Source of the DNA: Stenotrophomonas rhizophila
Lineage (GTDB): Bacteria; Pseudomonadota; Gammaproteobacteria; Xanthomonadales; Xanthomonadaceae
NCBI RefSeq assembly: GCF_003751305.1
Contig: NZ_RJKV01000003.1
Location: 310,001-374,000, forward strand
Direction: 5' to 3'
DNA: 64,000 nt
This document shows, one piece after another, positions 17,472 to 24,641 of this stretch. The notes under the pieces were generated by a model. That model saw nothing but the letters and a program-made list of their open reading frames with translations, had not been told where the DNA came from and did not search any database. The position numbers and the translations under genes are program-made. How positions within the stretch are numbered: position 1 is the stretch's first letter; every line of letters starts with the position of its first letter.

Positions 17472-18743
17472 ATGAAAAGTACTGAAGCAGTGGAGCAGCT
17501 AGATAGGGCACTTCAAGATTTGGCTGCCACTAACCCGGAGACGGCGAGGCAGTTGTTCGAAAGCGAGGGGTTGGACGTATTCTCCGTTTCTGAGATTTTT
17601 CATGGATGGTGGGTGGCGCTCCACAGGTTGAGTGAGGACGAGGCTCGGATCAATCCGCAGACGACGATTCTGGATGTCGCGGTTTCGCGAGCAGTGAGGC
17701 GGGCGAAAACGGCCATTACTCGCATCAAGCGTGGTGGTGCTGATCCTGCATCTAACGGCAATTCCTTAATCTCTGAACTTGGCAACATTTCTGTGCTGGT
17801 TGGATCAATAACTGGCGCGCGCGCAGCGTTCCTGAATCCGGAGGAGCAGCAGGAGCTGAGGAGGGCTTTGGATAGGGCTAGGAAAGTAAGTTCGGCAGCT
17901 GAAGATGCTTCTACTTCCATAAAAGAAATCGAAGGAGCGGCAGCAGCAGTACGGAGTGCCAGCGACCAGGTTCGAGAAGATGGCGGTAGAGCAAGAACTC
18001 TGCTCGCTGATGCAGAGGTAGCAAGGGCATCTCTTGAGGGAGTCACTAAGACGCTAACGGATCGGGCAGCGGATGCCGAACGCCTTCATTCAGAGATCCA
18101 ATCTATGAGAGAAGGTGCTGAGGCGAAGAGGGATCACTACGATGCTGCACTGGATGAAATGCGCCTTAAGGGCCAGCAGGCAGAAGCTTATCTCGCGAAC
18201 ACTGTGATTGAGCTGAAAAATACACTGGATAGTGTTAAGCGCCATGGTCTGGCAAGTGCATTCTCTCAGCGTGCTTCCGAATTGAGAGTGGAGCGATATA
18301 TCTGGATCGCGCTGTTTGTTATAGCGCTCGGGGGGCTTGCGGTCGTTTCGATCGTATTTGCCGCATCACTTGAATCCCTTACGTATGAAGCGATTGCTTC
18401 TGGTCTATTTAGGCGAATAGCGCTGGCCGCTCCATTGATCTGGCTTGGTTGGTATGCGGCGAAGCAGGTGGGAACAATATCCAAATTGAAGGAGGATTAT
18501 GATTACAAAGCAGCAACTGCGCTTGCATTTGAGGGTTACCAGAAGGAGGTTATGTCTTCAGGTAACGATGGATTGGTATCGAAACTGCTTGGTACTGCTA
18601 TAAGCAATTTTGGCGACAACCCGGTTCGACTCTATCGAAGTGGGCCGAGTGAGGCGGCAAGTCCTTCAGAGGAGTTGCTCAGTAGAATTCTGAAGGAAGG
18701 AGGTCCTGATATCGCTGAAAAAGTGAGGGCGCTCTTTAAGTAA
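17472..18743 (+). CDS. Uncharacterised coiled-coil protein with two C-terminal membrane helices
   Basis: A 423-residue protein of no recognised family. Residues about 125-275 are rich in Glu, Lys, Ala and Arg with heptad spacing (long coiled coil). Two transmembrane helices follow (YIWIALFVIALGGLAVVSIV, then LAAPLIWLGWYAAKQVG), then a short tail with KEDYDYKAATALAFEGYQKE. The ATG at 17472 follows AAGGACAGGGG. Codon use and base composition are AT-richer than neighbouring genes, which suggests transfer. It lies immediately outside the left end of the dusA element. The layout of sensor-like coiled coil plus membrane anchor occurs in several defence-associated proteins, but no function is assigned. 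Confidence 0.75.
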   Translation: MKSTEAVEQLDRALQDLAATNPETARQLFESEGLDVFSVSEIFHGWWVALHRLSEDEARINPQTTILDVAVSRAVRRAKTAITRIKRGGADPASNGNSLISELGNISVLVGSITGARAAFLNPEEQQELRRALDRARKVSSAAEDASTSIKEIEGAAAAVRSASDQVREDGGRARTLLADAEVARASLEGVTKTLTDRAADAERLHSEIQSMREGAEAKRDHYDAALDEMRLKGQQAEAYLANTVIELKNTLDSVKRHGLASAFSQRASELRVERYIWIALFVIALGGLAVVSIVFAASLESLTYEAIASGLFRRIALAAPLIWLGWYAAKQVGTISKLKEDYDYKAATALAFEGYQKEVMSSGNDGLVSKLLGTAISNFGDNPVRLYRSGPSEAASPSEELLSRILKEGGPDIAEKVRALFK

Positions 18744-19015
18744 GATTGCTCGCTATCTTTTTGGCCCGTTCGGGATTCAGGCAGGTTCAGCAGGGTTGTC
18801 CCCATGGGAGATTCGCCAGCGTGAATTGGCAGTCTCTCGTGGCGTGCGTCCGATTTAGGGACCAGTTGCGGCGAGTGGTGGCGCTGGTCCAGTTGTCGTA
18901 ACGCCTTGGGGGAATGTGCCGCTTCGCTATGCGACCCTCGCGCAGCGTTCATTCCAAGTAGCTAAACTATTGATTGCGCAGGCAATTCCAGTGATTCCGG
19001 ATGCGCCTGCAGCCG
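18744..19015. other. Intergenic region with the original dusA promoter side
   Basis: These 270 bp separate the coiled-coil gene from the dusA stub. No gene, repeat or clear terminator is seen. Because the stub carries the original dusA start, the native dusA promoter should lie here and now drives only a truncated product. Confidence 0.45.
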
Positions 19016-19108
19016 ATGACCACCCAGCCCGCAACTGACGCCGCCGCGCGTTACGCCGCCTCCCTGTGCCTGTCCGTCGCCCCGATGATGGACTGGAGCG
19101 ACATCTAG
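19016..19108 (+). pseudogene. dusA': Truncated 5' end of the original dusA
   Basis: The reading frame MTTQPATDAAARYAASLCLS continues with VAPMMDWSDI and then stops, 30 residues in all. LCLSVAPMMDW is the conserved DusA N-terminus, the same as LCVAPMMDWTDRHCRYF in the intact dusA at 26.6 kb. The frame is cut exactly where the mobile element begins. It is the remnant left at the attL side when the element recombined into dusA, and is not expected to be functional. Confidence 0.9.
19075..19097 (+). repeat. attL of the dusA element
   Basis: The 23-bp sequence CGTCGCCCCGATGATGGACT plus GGA is repeated identically at 26602-26624. It encodes the VAPMMDW segment of DusA. Together the two copies mark the ends of the integrated element. 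Confidence 0.9.
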
Positions 19109-19188
19109 ATAGCACAGTGCTTTTGGGGCTTTTGGTACGCCATTGGTGCGACGAATCGGCCGTATCGGTCCCTAAGGGGCGGGCTAGG

Positions 19189-19422
19189 CTAGTTACCTAG
19201 CAGCGGTCCCAAGTAAGGAGCGAGTGCCGGTGCCGCCCTTGCGAGGGTTGTCATGACTGTGAGGGCTTGGAGCGCTAACGCTGCGCAGTTGGTCGACCAA
19301 GGTGGTTGCTTCGGGGGCGGGGTAGGGCAAGGAAGTGTCACAGCGGCGTGGTCGCTGTTGAGGATGTTGAAGTTGTAGTAGTAGTTGTTCGTGATGTGTG
19401 TATCGCCGTTTTTAGTGTGCAT
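19189..19422 (-). CDS. Small hypothetical protein at the left end of the element
   Basis: A 77-residue frame starting MHTKNGDTHITNNYYYNFNI, preceded on the minus strand by TAGGAG at good spacing. The first 25 residues are polar with many Asn and Tyr; the C-terminal part is hydrophobic (ALALQALTVMTTLARAAPAL). The THITNNYYY pattern resembles short membrane-targeted peptides with a repeated polar N-terminus found in some prophages, but no family can be named. The strong ribosome-binding site is the main support. Confidence 0.5.
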   Translation of the reverse strand: MHTKNGDTHITNNYYYNFNILNSDHAAVTLPCPTPPPKQPPWSTNCAALALQALTVMTTLARAAPALAPYLGPLLGN

Positions 19423-19503
19423 GTCGTGCTCCTATTTTTGAGGACTGCACACCTATTTAGTGAATCGGAAATCTGGCGAGCTGCAGCCGTCCGGCCGAAC
19501 GCA

Positions 19504-19527
19504 AAGGGCCGCCCATGGGCGGCCCTT
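19504..19527 (-). terminator. Perfect 24-nt palindrome downstream of the PrtN-like gene
   Basis: AAGGGCCGCCCATGGGCGGC CCTT is completely self-complementary and lies 9 nt past the stop of the minus-strand PrtN-like gene. On that strand it is followed by TTTGCG, a weak T-tract, so it probably terminates this transcript. Confidence 0.65.
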
Positions 19528-19535
19528 GTCGTTTC

Positions 19536-19775
19536 CTAAGCAGCGCGAGCCTTTCGCTGGTCGTCCCACCAACTGGCCACATCGCGGGTGTCATAGACGT
19601 CGCCGGTTCGCGGCGGCAGCATGCCAGCGCTGTGCTTGTTGGCCATGGTCTTGAGCTTGCTGCTTGGGAAGTAGGCATCCCGTAGCTGCTCAATGGTCAT
19701 GGTCGGGCCGAACTGGCCGAACAGCAGCCAGAAGGTGCCGAAGCCCCCACCGCTCATGTTTCCTGGTGCGCTCAT
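19536..19775 (-). CDS. Pyocin activator PrtN-like protein
   Basis: A 79-residue protein. FGTFWLLFGQFGPTMTIEQL, then DAYFPSS, then the basic segment KLKTMANKHSAGMLPPRTG and a C-terminal YDTRDVASWWDDQRKA follow the PrtN family pattern (LLxxQFGxxxIPLExVxxDYF, GxxxLPxxR, DLAxYIDxRR). PrtN activates pyocin genes in Pseudomonas, and homologues occur as late regulators in P2-like prophages of Xanthomonadaceae. The start MSAPGN at 19775 was chosen over further upstream codons because the frame before it has no family resemblance. With late genes lost from this element, its target is unclear. Confidence 0.75.
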   Translation of the reverse strand: MSAPGNMSGGGFGTFWLLFGQFGPTMTIEQLRDAYFPSSKLKTMANKHSAGMLPPRTGDVYDTRDVASWWDDQRKARAA

Positions 19776-19973
19776 CGGTCGGTGCCTCCCACCAGTCGCA
19801 GCTGCAGCTGCGGCACCTCGCCGGGCGAGGTGGGCGATGAAGACATCGGGTGGCTTCCGTGCATTTTTTGTGCCAGTGCGCCCAGGCGAGGTCGAAGCTC
19901 GGGCACCTCGCGGTGGTGCTGCAGCGGCATTCGATGAAGTGGCCACGCCGACCTGGCGTGGGCGGTGATGCAT
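19690..19973 (-). pseudogene. Possible broken small Cys-rich phage gene
   Basis: One minus-strand frame here encodes GHFIECRCSTTARCPSFDLA, continuing WAHWHKKC and further Cys pairs, which recalls small Lar-like zinc-ribbon phage proteins (IECxxCxxxT...AxxxWxxx). That frame has no start codon nearby; a plausible ATG at 19973 is in a different frame, so a 1-bp frameshift is needed. A third frame (19772-20023) is also open and overlaps the PrtN-like start by ATGA. High GC leaves all three frames open, so coding status is uncertain. Confidence 0.3.
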
Positions 19974-20035
19974 GCCCTGCAGAACGAACCCCTTGAGGGC
20001 GGCATGGCCGCCAGCAGCACCATGGAGATTTACCG

Positions 20036-21049
20036 ATGAACGACAGTGGAGAGACGCTGCCGCAGGCCCCGGCCGGCCGAATGGAGGCCTTCACCTTTGG
20101 CGACCCCACGCCGGTGCTGGAGACGCGCGGCATCCTGGACTACCTGGACTGCTGGCAGAACGGGCGCTTCTACGAGCCGCCTGTGGATCTGAACGGCCTG
20201 TCCCGCACCACCAAGGCGAACCCGTATCTGCAGAGCGGCCTGACCTTGAAGCGCAACATGCTCGTGCGCCAGTTCGTGCCGCATACGCTGCTGTCGCGCT
20301 CGCAGTTCGCCCAGTTGGCCTTGGACTTCATCACCTTCGGCATGGCCTATGTGGAGCGCCGACAGGCGCTGTCCGGTGCTACACACAGTCTCTCGGTACC
20401 GATGGCGCAGTACGCCCGGCGCGGCGTGGAGGAGGGCGAGTTCTTCCAAGTCAGGGCAGGGCGCGTTGAGCACGAGTTCAAGCCCGGCTCGGTGTACCAA
20501 CTGCGCGAGGTGGACGTTGACCAGGAGATCTACGGCATCCCCGAGTGGATGCCGGCCGTACAGGCTGCGCTGCTCAACGAATCGGCCACGCTGTTCCGTC
20601 GCAAGTATTACAACAACGGCTCCCATGCCGGCTTCATCCTGTACCTCAACGATGCCCAAGTCGCCGATGCCGACGTGGCTGCGCTGCGCGAGGCACTGAA
20701 GTCGGCGCGCGGCCCGGGCAACTTCCGCAACCTGTTCCTACACTCGCCCAACGGCAAGAAGGACGGGCTGCAGCTGATCCCCGTCAGCGAGGTGGCCGCC
20801 AAGGACGAATTCAACAGCATCAAGAGCACCACCCGCGACGACATGCTCGCCGCGCTACGGGTGCCGCCGCAACTGCTGGGGATCGTGCCGCAGAACAGCG
20901 GCGGGTTCGGTTCCATCCGCGACGCGGCCGCTGTATGGGCCGCGCTGGAGCTGGAGCCGCTGCAGACCCGCATGCTGGCCATCAACGAATGGCTGGGCGT
21001 TGAGGTGATCCGCTTCAGCGCGTTCGACCTGGGCGCGGCACCCAGGTGA
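20036..21049 (+). CDS. P2 gpQ-type phage portal protein
   Basis: A 337-residue protein, close to P2 gpQ (344 aa). NPYLQSGLTLKRNMLVRQFV, IPEWMPAVQAALLNESATLF, RRKYYNNGSHAGFILYLND and DDMLAALRVPPQLLGIVPQN are typical of PBSX/P2-family portals. The portal forms the dodecameric DNA channel of the procapsid. The ATG at 20036 follows GGAGATTTACCG. It appears complete and undamaged, yet the other head genes that normally adjoin it (scaffold, capsid, terminase) are absent from the window. Its 3' end faces the cargo cassette and the cos-like site, the same relative order as cos and Q in P2. Confidence 0.9.
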   Translation: MNDSGETLPQAPAGRMEAFTFGDPTPVLETRGILDYLDCWQNGRFYEPPVDLNGLSRTTKANPYLQSGLTLKRNMLVRQFVPHTLLSRSQFAQLALDFITFGMAYVERRQALSGATHSLSVPMAQYARRGVEEGEFFQVRAGRVEHEFKPGSVYQLREVDVDQEIYGIPEWMPAVQAALLNESATLFRRKYYNNGSHAGFILYLNDAQVADADVAALREALKSARGPGNFRNLFLHSPNGKKDGLQLIPVSEVAAKDEFNSIKSTTRDDMLAALRVPPQLLGIVPQNSGGFGSIRDAAAVWAALELEPLQTRMLAINEWLGVEVIRFSAFDLGAAPR

Positions 21050-21088
21050 TCGTCGCATTTTAGAGCGCCTTGCTAACTGCACCAGGTC

Positions 21089-21841
21089 TCACAATCCGCG
21101 GAACAGATTTGCGACCTCTGCCAAAGGGCCTTTGTCGTCAGAGAAGATGGTTTGGAGATAAGGTGAGTCTGCATCCTTGATTGCCTTGACGTTCGCAGCA
21201 CGCGCCATGCTCAGGAACTGCTTCAAAGCCTCAAATGGCATCGCCAGCATTGCATGGTCTGGGTCAAATGCGTAAAGACTCTGTGTGTCTTTCAAGTACG
21301 CGGAGATCGCGCGTCTCACACCAATGTCTGCAATTCGAGCGAAATGTTTTGGTGGATCAGGCTCCGTAAACCGAGGCGAGCCATAGTTCACATTCTCCCG
21401 GCAGTGCATGAGCCAGTCCAAGGCGCCTTTACCTGCGACCTGCTGAGTGGCCATAGTGTTGGTGGGGAAGGTTGATTCGAACACCGACAGGGCAGCCTTG
21501 TGTGTAGTCCCAGCCAGTTTTACCGGTGTTGTCCCAGCTACCGCCCGCCAGCTGTAAGGCGTTTTTCCCATGTAGAAGATTGCTGTGCCGTCCAGCGCTA
21601 ACATTGCTCTAGCAAGGTAAAAGGCGGAGTAGTAAAGCTTCACCGTTGCCCAAGAATACAGAGCGCGCTGGATGGCCTGGGTGGCGTCGCCTGCCGATAC
21701 CACTCCGGAATAGGAGTAACCCATTGCATCGGTGAGCAGAGCTTGGCGTAACGTTTGAGCCGCAGGCGCAGCCATCGGAGGGAGCTGACTGGCAGGGGTC
21801 TGGCCTGCCAGCTGATGCAGAAAGTTAGCGGCTTGATGCAT
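21089..21841 (-). CDS. Uncharacterised protein, HEPN-like, paired with a DGQHR protein
   Basis: A 250-residue mostly helical protein. The stretch WATVKLYYSAFYLARAMLAL with a later TH and LMHCRENVNYG resembles the KxYYSxFxxARAxL and Re-x-x-x-Y patterns of HEPN-type four-helix domains; this is a by-eye resemblance, and the classical RxxxxH RNase motif is not obvious. It starts 2 nt after the stop of the upstream DGQHR gene, so the two are translationally coupled and probably act together. Base composition is lower in GC than the core genome. It lies in the cargo position of a P2-like element, so an anti-phage role is inferred. Confidence 0.6.
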   Translation of the reverse strand: MHQAANFLHQLAGQTPASQLPPMAAPAAQTLRQALLTDAMGYSYSGVVSAGDATQAIQRALYSWATVKLYYSAFYLARAMLALDGTAIFYMGKTPYSWRAVAGTTPVKLAGTTHKAALSVFESTFPTNTMATQQVAGKGALDWLMHCRENVNYGSPRFTEPDPPKHFARIADIGVRRAISAYLKDTQSLYAFDPDHAMLAMPFEALKQFLSMARAANVKAIKDADSPYLQTIFSDDKGPLAEVANLFRGL

Positions 21842-21843
21842 GA

Positions 21844-22878
21844 CTAGACGGAGAATCTGGCAGTTTTAGTCTCCGGAACAAAAGCTTCCAGGAGCCTTTC
21901 GTAAACGTACTTCGCCGCGCTTGACCCGCTTCTGCCCTTTGTGTCTTCTTGAAGAATAAGTGTGTCTTGGCCTAGTTGGAGCGAGGCCGCAATCGTTTCT
22001 GTCGTAAAAGAGGTCTTAACGCTGCAATACGGGACAAGCTTTAACTGCAGAAATTCCAGCGCACCCATGAAGCCGGCGGCATACATGAAGGCATTGGATT
22101 TGTCGTCCCAAGCGCTGCCGTATTTCTGCTCTAAGGCCAGGAAAAGGTTGAGGACAATTTTGCCCTGGACCTCCAGCTCATGAATTTCGATCTGTTCGAA
22201 AGTGCCCTTGTCGTCGACCAATGGCTTGATGGCTGAAACAGCGGTTGATAGAGCAATGCCGCCGCGTCTTGCCTTCTGACCTGGGAACTTGATTTCCCCA
22301 AAGTAAGGTGAAGACGGATCTTCGTTAAGAAATGTAGCGATGTCTCTCGCCCGCACTGCGGCTGGATCAACCAAGTCTTCGCTGGCAACGCCGTAAAGGT
22401 CGAAGACAAGACTGCGAGGTACAGGCTTTTGCTCAGTATTGATCGCCAAGAACAGATCGGCGCACTCCTTGGTGCTCAAGTTGTCATAAATGACCACCGG
22501 TACTTCAAGCTTCCCAATCGCCTTGTCTTCCTCAATTGCTGCGCGCAGACCCGCGACGCGATGCTGCCCGTCAATGATCTGGGCTGAGCCAGCTTTTACA
22601 TCGATGGTGAGCTTTCCTGCGGAACGAAGAATGGGATTCGCCGCCTTGACCCAGTTGAGGACAATCGCATTGGGGAAGTCGCCGCCGCTTAAAGCGAAAT
22701 CCTTGATACTGCCGATGCGCGAGCTGTTCAGGATTCGCTGAATAGCGCCCACCTCGGTGGATTGGCCTCGCACTGCGGCATAGCTGATCGCCGCGAGAGT
22801 CTGGGCAGTGAGCCGCGTGAGCAGGAACCGTCGGTCCCCTTGCTTCACCTCAATGTAGACAGCCGTTCGCTTTGCCAC
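21844..22878 (-). CDS. DGQHR domain (DndB-like) protein
   Basis: A 344-residue protein containing the family motif IIDGQHRVAGLRAAIEEDK near residue 105, followed by VPVVIYDNLSTKECADLFLA and INTEQKPVPRSLVFDLYG. This is the ParB/sulfiredoxin-like DGQHR fold shared with DndB, the regulator of phosphorothioate DNA modification, and with proteins of several defence islands. No other dnd genes are present. The gene is the first of a two-gene unit with the HEPN-like protein. The start MAKRTAVYIEVKQGDR at 22878 is preceded by GGGGAAGGTGTG. Its biochemical activity is unknown. Confidence 0.8.
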   Translation of the reverse strand: MAKRTAVYIEVKQGDRRFLLTRLTAQTLAAISYAAVRGQSTEVGAIQRILNSSRIGSIKDFALSGGDFPNAIVLNWVKAANPILRSAGKLTIDVKAGSAQIIDGQHRVAGLRAAIEEDKAIGKLEVPVVIYDNLSTKECADLFLAINTEQKPVPRSLVFDLYGVASEDLVDPAAVRARDIATFLNEDPSSPYFGEIKFPGQKARRGGIALSTAVSAIKPLVDDKGTFEQIEIHELEVQGKIVLNLFLALEQKYGSAWDDKSNAFMYAAGFMGALEFLQLKLVPYCSVKTSFTTETIAASLQLGQDTLILQEDTKGRSGSSAAKYVYERLLEAFVPETKTARFSV

Positions 22879-22944
22879 ACCTTCCCCTTTGCTCCGGTCA
22901 CTGCCGGCTGAATGTAGTTAGACAAATATAGCTGACTAGGCGCT

Positions 22945-22977
22945 GGCGCGCGCACTCGTCTCCCCGCCATGCCTGCG
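22945..22977 (-). other. cos-like direct repeat, copy 1
   Basis: Read on the minus strand, the core at 22973-22955 is GGCATGGCGGGGAGACGAG, followed by TGCGCGCGCC. From memory, the P2 cohesive end is GGCGAGGCGGGGAAAGCAC followed by TGCGCG, so the resemblance is close. It lies between the cargo genes and rha with the same orientation relative to the portal gene as in P2. Confidence 0.6.
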
Positions 22978-22981
22978 CACT

Positions 22982-23692
22982 TTACAAGGTGCATTTTCTG
23001 GACCCGTCGCTCCGGTCTAGGCCGTGCGGCAATCGTTTGCTGGCAGCGAAGGGCACCACTCCCAAGGCTTCCATGGTGGGCATTGGAATACCGAGGGTCG
23101 TGTTGACCTGATACAACTGCCAATAGGCCTGCCGGCGTTCGTCCTCGTTGGTTGCGACGCTCAACGCCCGTGAAGCTTTGTAGGCCTGCTCGTGGAGCAT
23201 GAGCTTGTCTTTAATGCGCAGGCCCTGGGCGAACGCCAGATCCTCAGCCAAAGGCGCCACATAAGGTTGGCGCAGTCTGTCCTCCATCACGTTGAACGCC
23301 GAGATGTAAGCCAGCCTGAAGGTGAGGGCCTGTTTGCCCGTGAAGCCCATGGCCAACAGCGCAAACCCGTCACGGCTTAGGTTGTAGATCGGGTCGCGCC
23401 GGACGGCGCCACTCCCGATGCTGACCTCCACTTCTGTCGCCTCGAATAGATCCTTGAGGACCATCAGCCCAATTTTGGGCTGATGGTCCTCATCATCCCG
23501 GAGGTCCTCTACGTCCGCCTGGTCCTCTAAGTGAATGTGCTCTCTCAAGTCGCTCAACAGGCCCTCTATGGCCCGCAGCACATGACTGTGGCGCTTGTCG
23601 AAGAACGCGGCCACGTCCGTGCTGGTGGTGAAAGCACTGCCGGTGGGTGACACCCGGACAACCGGGATGGGGAGCTGATCGGTAATGGTCAT
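22982..23692 (-). CDS. Rha family phage regulatory protein
   Basis: A 236-residue protein. TTSTDVAAFFDKRHSHVLRA near residue 30 and YNLSRDGFALLAMGFTGKQA near residue 105 are the conserved blocks of the Rha (phage_pRha) family, which is found in lambdoid and P2-like phages and interferes with phage growth in some hosts. The remaining C-terminus (ERRQAYWQLYQVNTTLGIP) is helical. It is transcribed towards the cargo genes. The gene is flanked on both sides by 33-bp copies of the cos-like sequence, so it appears to have been inserted or duplicated at the cos region. Confidence 0.88.
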   Translation of the reverse strand: MTITDQLPIPVVRVSPTGSAFTTSTDVAAFFDKRHSHVLRAIEGLLSDLREHIHLEDQADVEDLRDDEDHQPKIGLMVLKDLFEATEVEVSIGSGAVRRDPIYNLSRDGFALLAMGFTGKQALTFRLAYISAFNVMEDRLRQPYVAPLAEDLAFAQGLRIKDKLMLHEQAYKASRALSVATNEDERRQAYWQLYQVNTTLGIPMPTMEALGVVPFAASKRLPHGLDRSDGSRKCTL

Positions 23693-23716
23693 GCCCGCAT
23701 TTTGCCCTCTGCCCCC

Positions 23717-23749
23717 GGCGCGCGCACTCGTCTCCCCGCCACGCCTGCG
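23717..23749 (-). other. cos-like direct repeat, copy 2
   Basis: The second copy differs from the first at one position over 33 bp; its core at 23745-23727 on the minus strand is GGCGTGGCGGGGAGACGAG, one base closer to the remembered P2 cos end than copy 1. It lies 25 nt upstream of the rha start, so a promoter or leader role shared by both leftward transcripts is an alternative explanation. Confidence 0.6.
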
Positions 23750-24395
23750 GTCTTTTTACCCGTGTTTTTCCGCACCCCTGCAGCACCTCCCGGGAGGCCG
23801 CCGCAGCAGCTGCTGACGGCTCTCGCCGGGGTGCCTCAATCCCTGCGGAACCCTGCGGCAACGGCGTGCTCTTCATGCGCGTCCGGGAAGTTCCAGCGAG
23901 GGGACGTCCGTCCCGGATTACTTGGAGTCCCACCGGAACTAGGTAACGCGGTAATCAAGGTCGGAAAAAGCGCGGCAATGCCTTGTGCCACAAGGATTTA
24001 CAGAGGTTACCTCTTCGAGTGATTTGAGGTAATTTCAGTGCGAGGGCCAAGTAATGTCATTGATTTTTAAGGACTTTTATCAAGCCCCTGATTACCTGTC
24101 GGGAAGGTAATTAGATTACCCAGGCGTTACCCTAAAATTACCTTTGATGTATCTATATAAATCATTGATTAAATAGAGAAAGTGAGCGACTTTTGAGGGG
24201 TGGTTACCTAAGTTACCTGCTTCCGATGGCCATCCAAAAATTTGCCATAAAAGGGGCGCGGAGAGGCGCCCACGTTCCCTGCCGCCCCGCCTTGACGCTC
24301 GCTCAGCGCGACCGTCTCCGGTGCTCGATCACCGGCGCTGGCCACGGCGCTTCCGCCGCTAGGCTATGACTCGCTGAGTGATCGAGGACAGTGCG
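23750..24395. other. Gene-free 650-bp stretch of the element
   Basis: No convincing gene lies here; composition falls sharply to AT-rich around 24040-24240. It contains the RTTACC repeat array described separately and a short hairpin at 24254-24271 (GGGCGC/GCGCCC). It separates the leftward rha/cargo block from the rightward small gene at 24396, so it probably holds divergent promoters or an origin. Confidence 0.6.
23941..24218. repeat. Array of eleven RTTACC-type repeats
   Basis: Words of the form RTTACC(C/T) or the complement occur at 23941 (AGGTAAC), 23949 (CGGTAAT), 24004 (AGGTTACCT), 24027 (AGGTAAT), 24091 (ATTACCT), 24105 (AGGTAAT), 24115 (ATTACCC), 24126 (GTTACCC), 24137 (ATTACCT), 24203 and 24212 (GTTACCT). 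The 24003-24013 copy is a perfect palindrome, GAGGTTACCTC. Orientation and spacing vary. This looks like iterons for a replication initiator or a multi-site operator of a phage repressor. Confidence 0.75.
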
Positions 24396-24641
24396 ATGCA
24401 TGACGGCTGGGATTACAGAGCCGGCCGCTGGGATCTAGGGTGGGTCAACCGATCCGTCGCCGTGGTCGTGCTGCAGCCAGACGGATCCGCGAAGATGACG
24501 CTGTGCGCACTGAAGATCTGGCAGGTCATCCACATGCGGGCGGCCAGCGTCGACCAGGACAAGCGATATGCCGAACGCTGGTGCGCCGCTCGCCTCTTCC
24601 CGGAGGTTTCGACCAGGGAGGGGGTAGAGCGATTCCGTTAG
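24396..24641 (+). CDS. Small uncharacterised phage-type protein
   Basis: An 81-residue protein starting MHDGWDYRAGRWDLGWVNRS, with VAVVVLQPDGSAKMTLCALK and IWQVIHMRAASVDQDKRYAE. It has no recognised domain; rich in Trp and Arg. An upstream GTG at 24378 would add six residues, but the ATG at 24396 follows GAGGACAGTGC at a good distance. Its 3' end overlaps the end of the convergent DUF2971 gene by 4 bp. It is the only rightward gene on this side of the repeat array. Confidence 0.55.
   Translation: MHDGWDYRAGRWDLGWVNRSVAVVVLQPDGSAKMTLCALKIWQVIHMRAASVDQDKRYAERWCAARLFPEVSTREGVERFR

Noticed and set aside
19016..19108. A genuine small gene of 30 codons.
   Set aside because: Its sequence is the DusA N-terminus up to the attachment core, followed by a stop supplied by the element; it is a truncation product.
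22982..23692. Reading the rha gene and its 33-bp flanks as an insertion sequence.
   Set aside because: There is no transposase, the flanks are direct repeats with no terminal inverted repeats, and they resemble phage cohesive ends.
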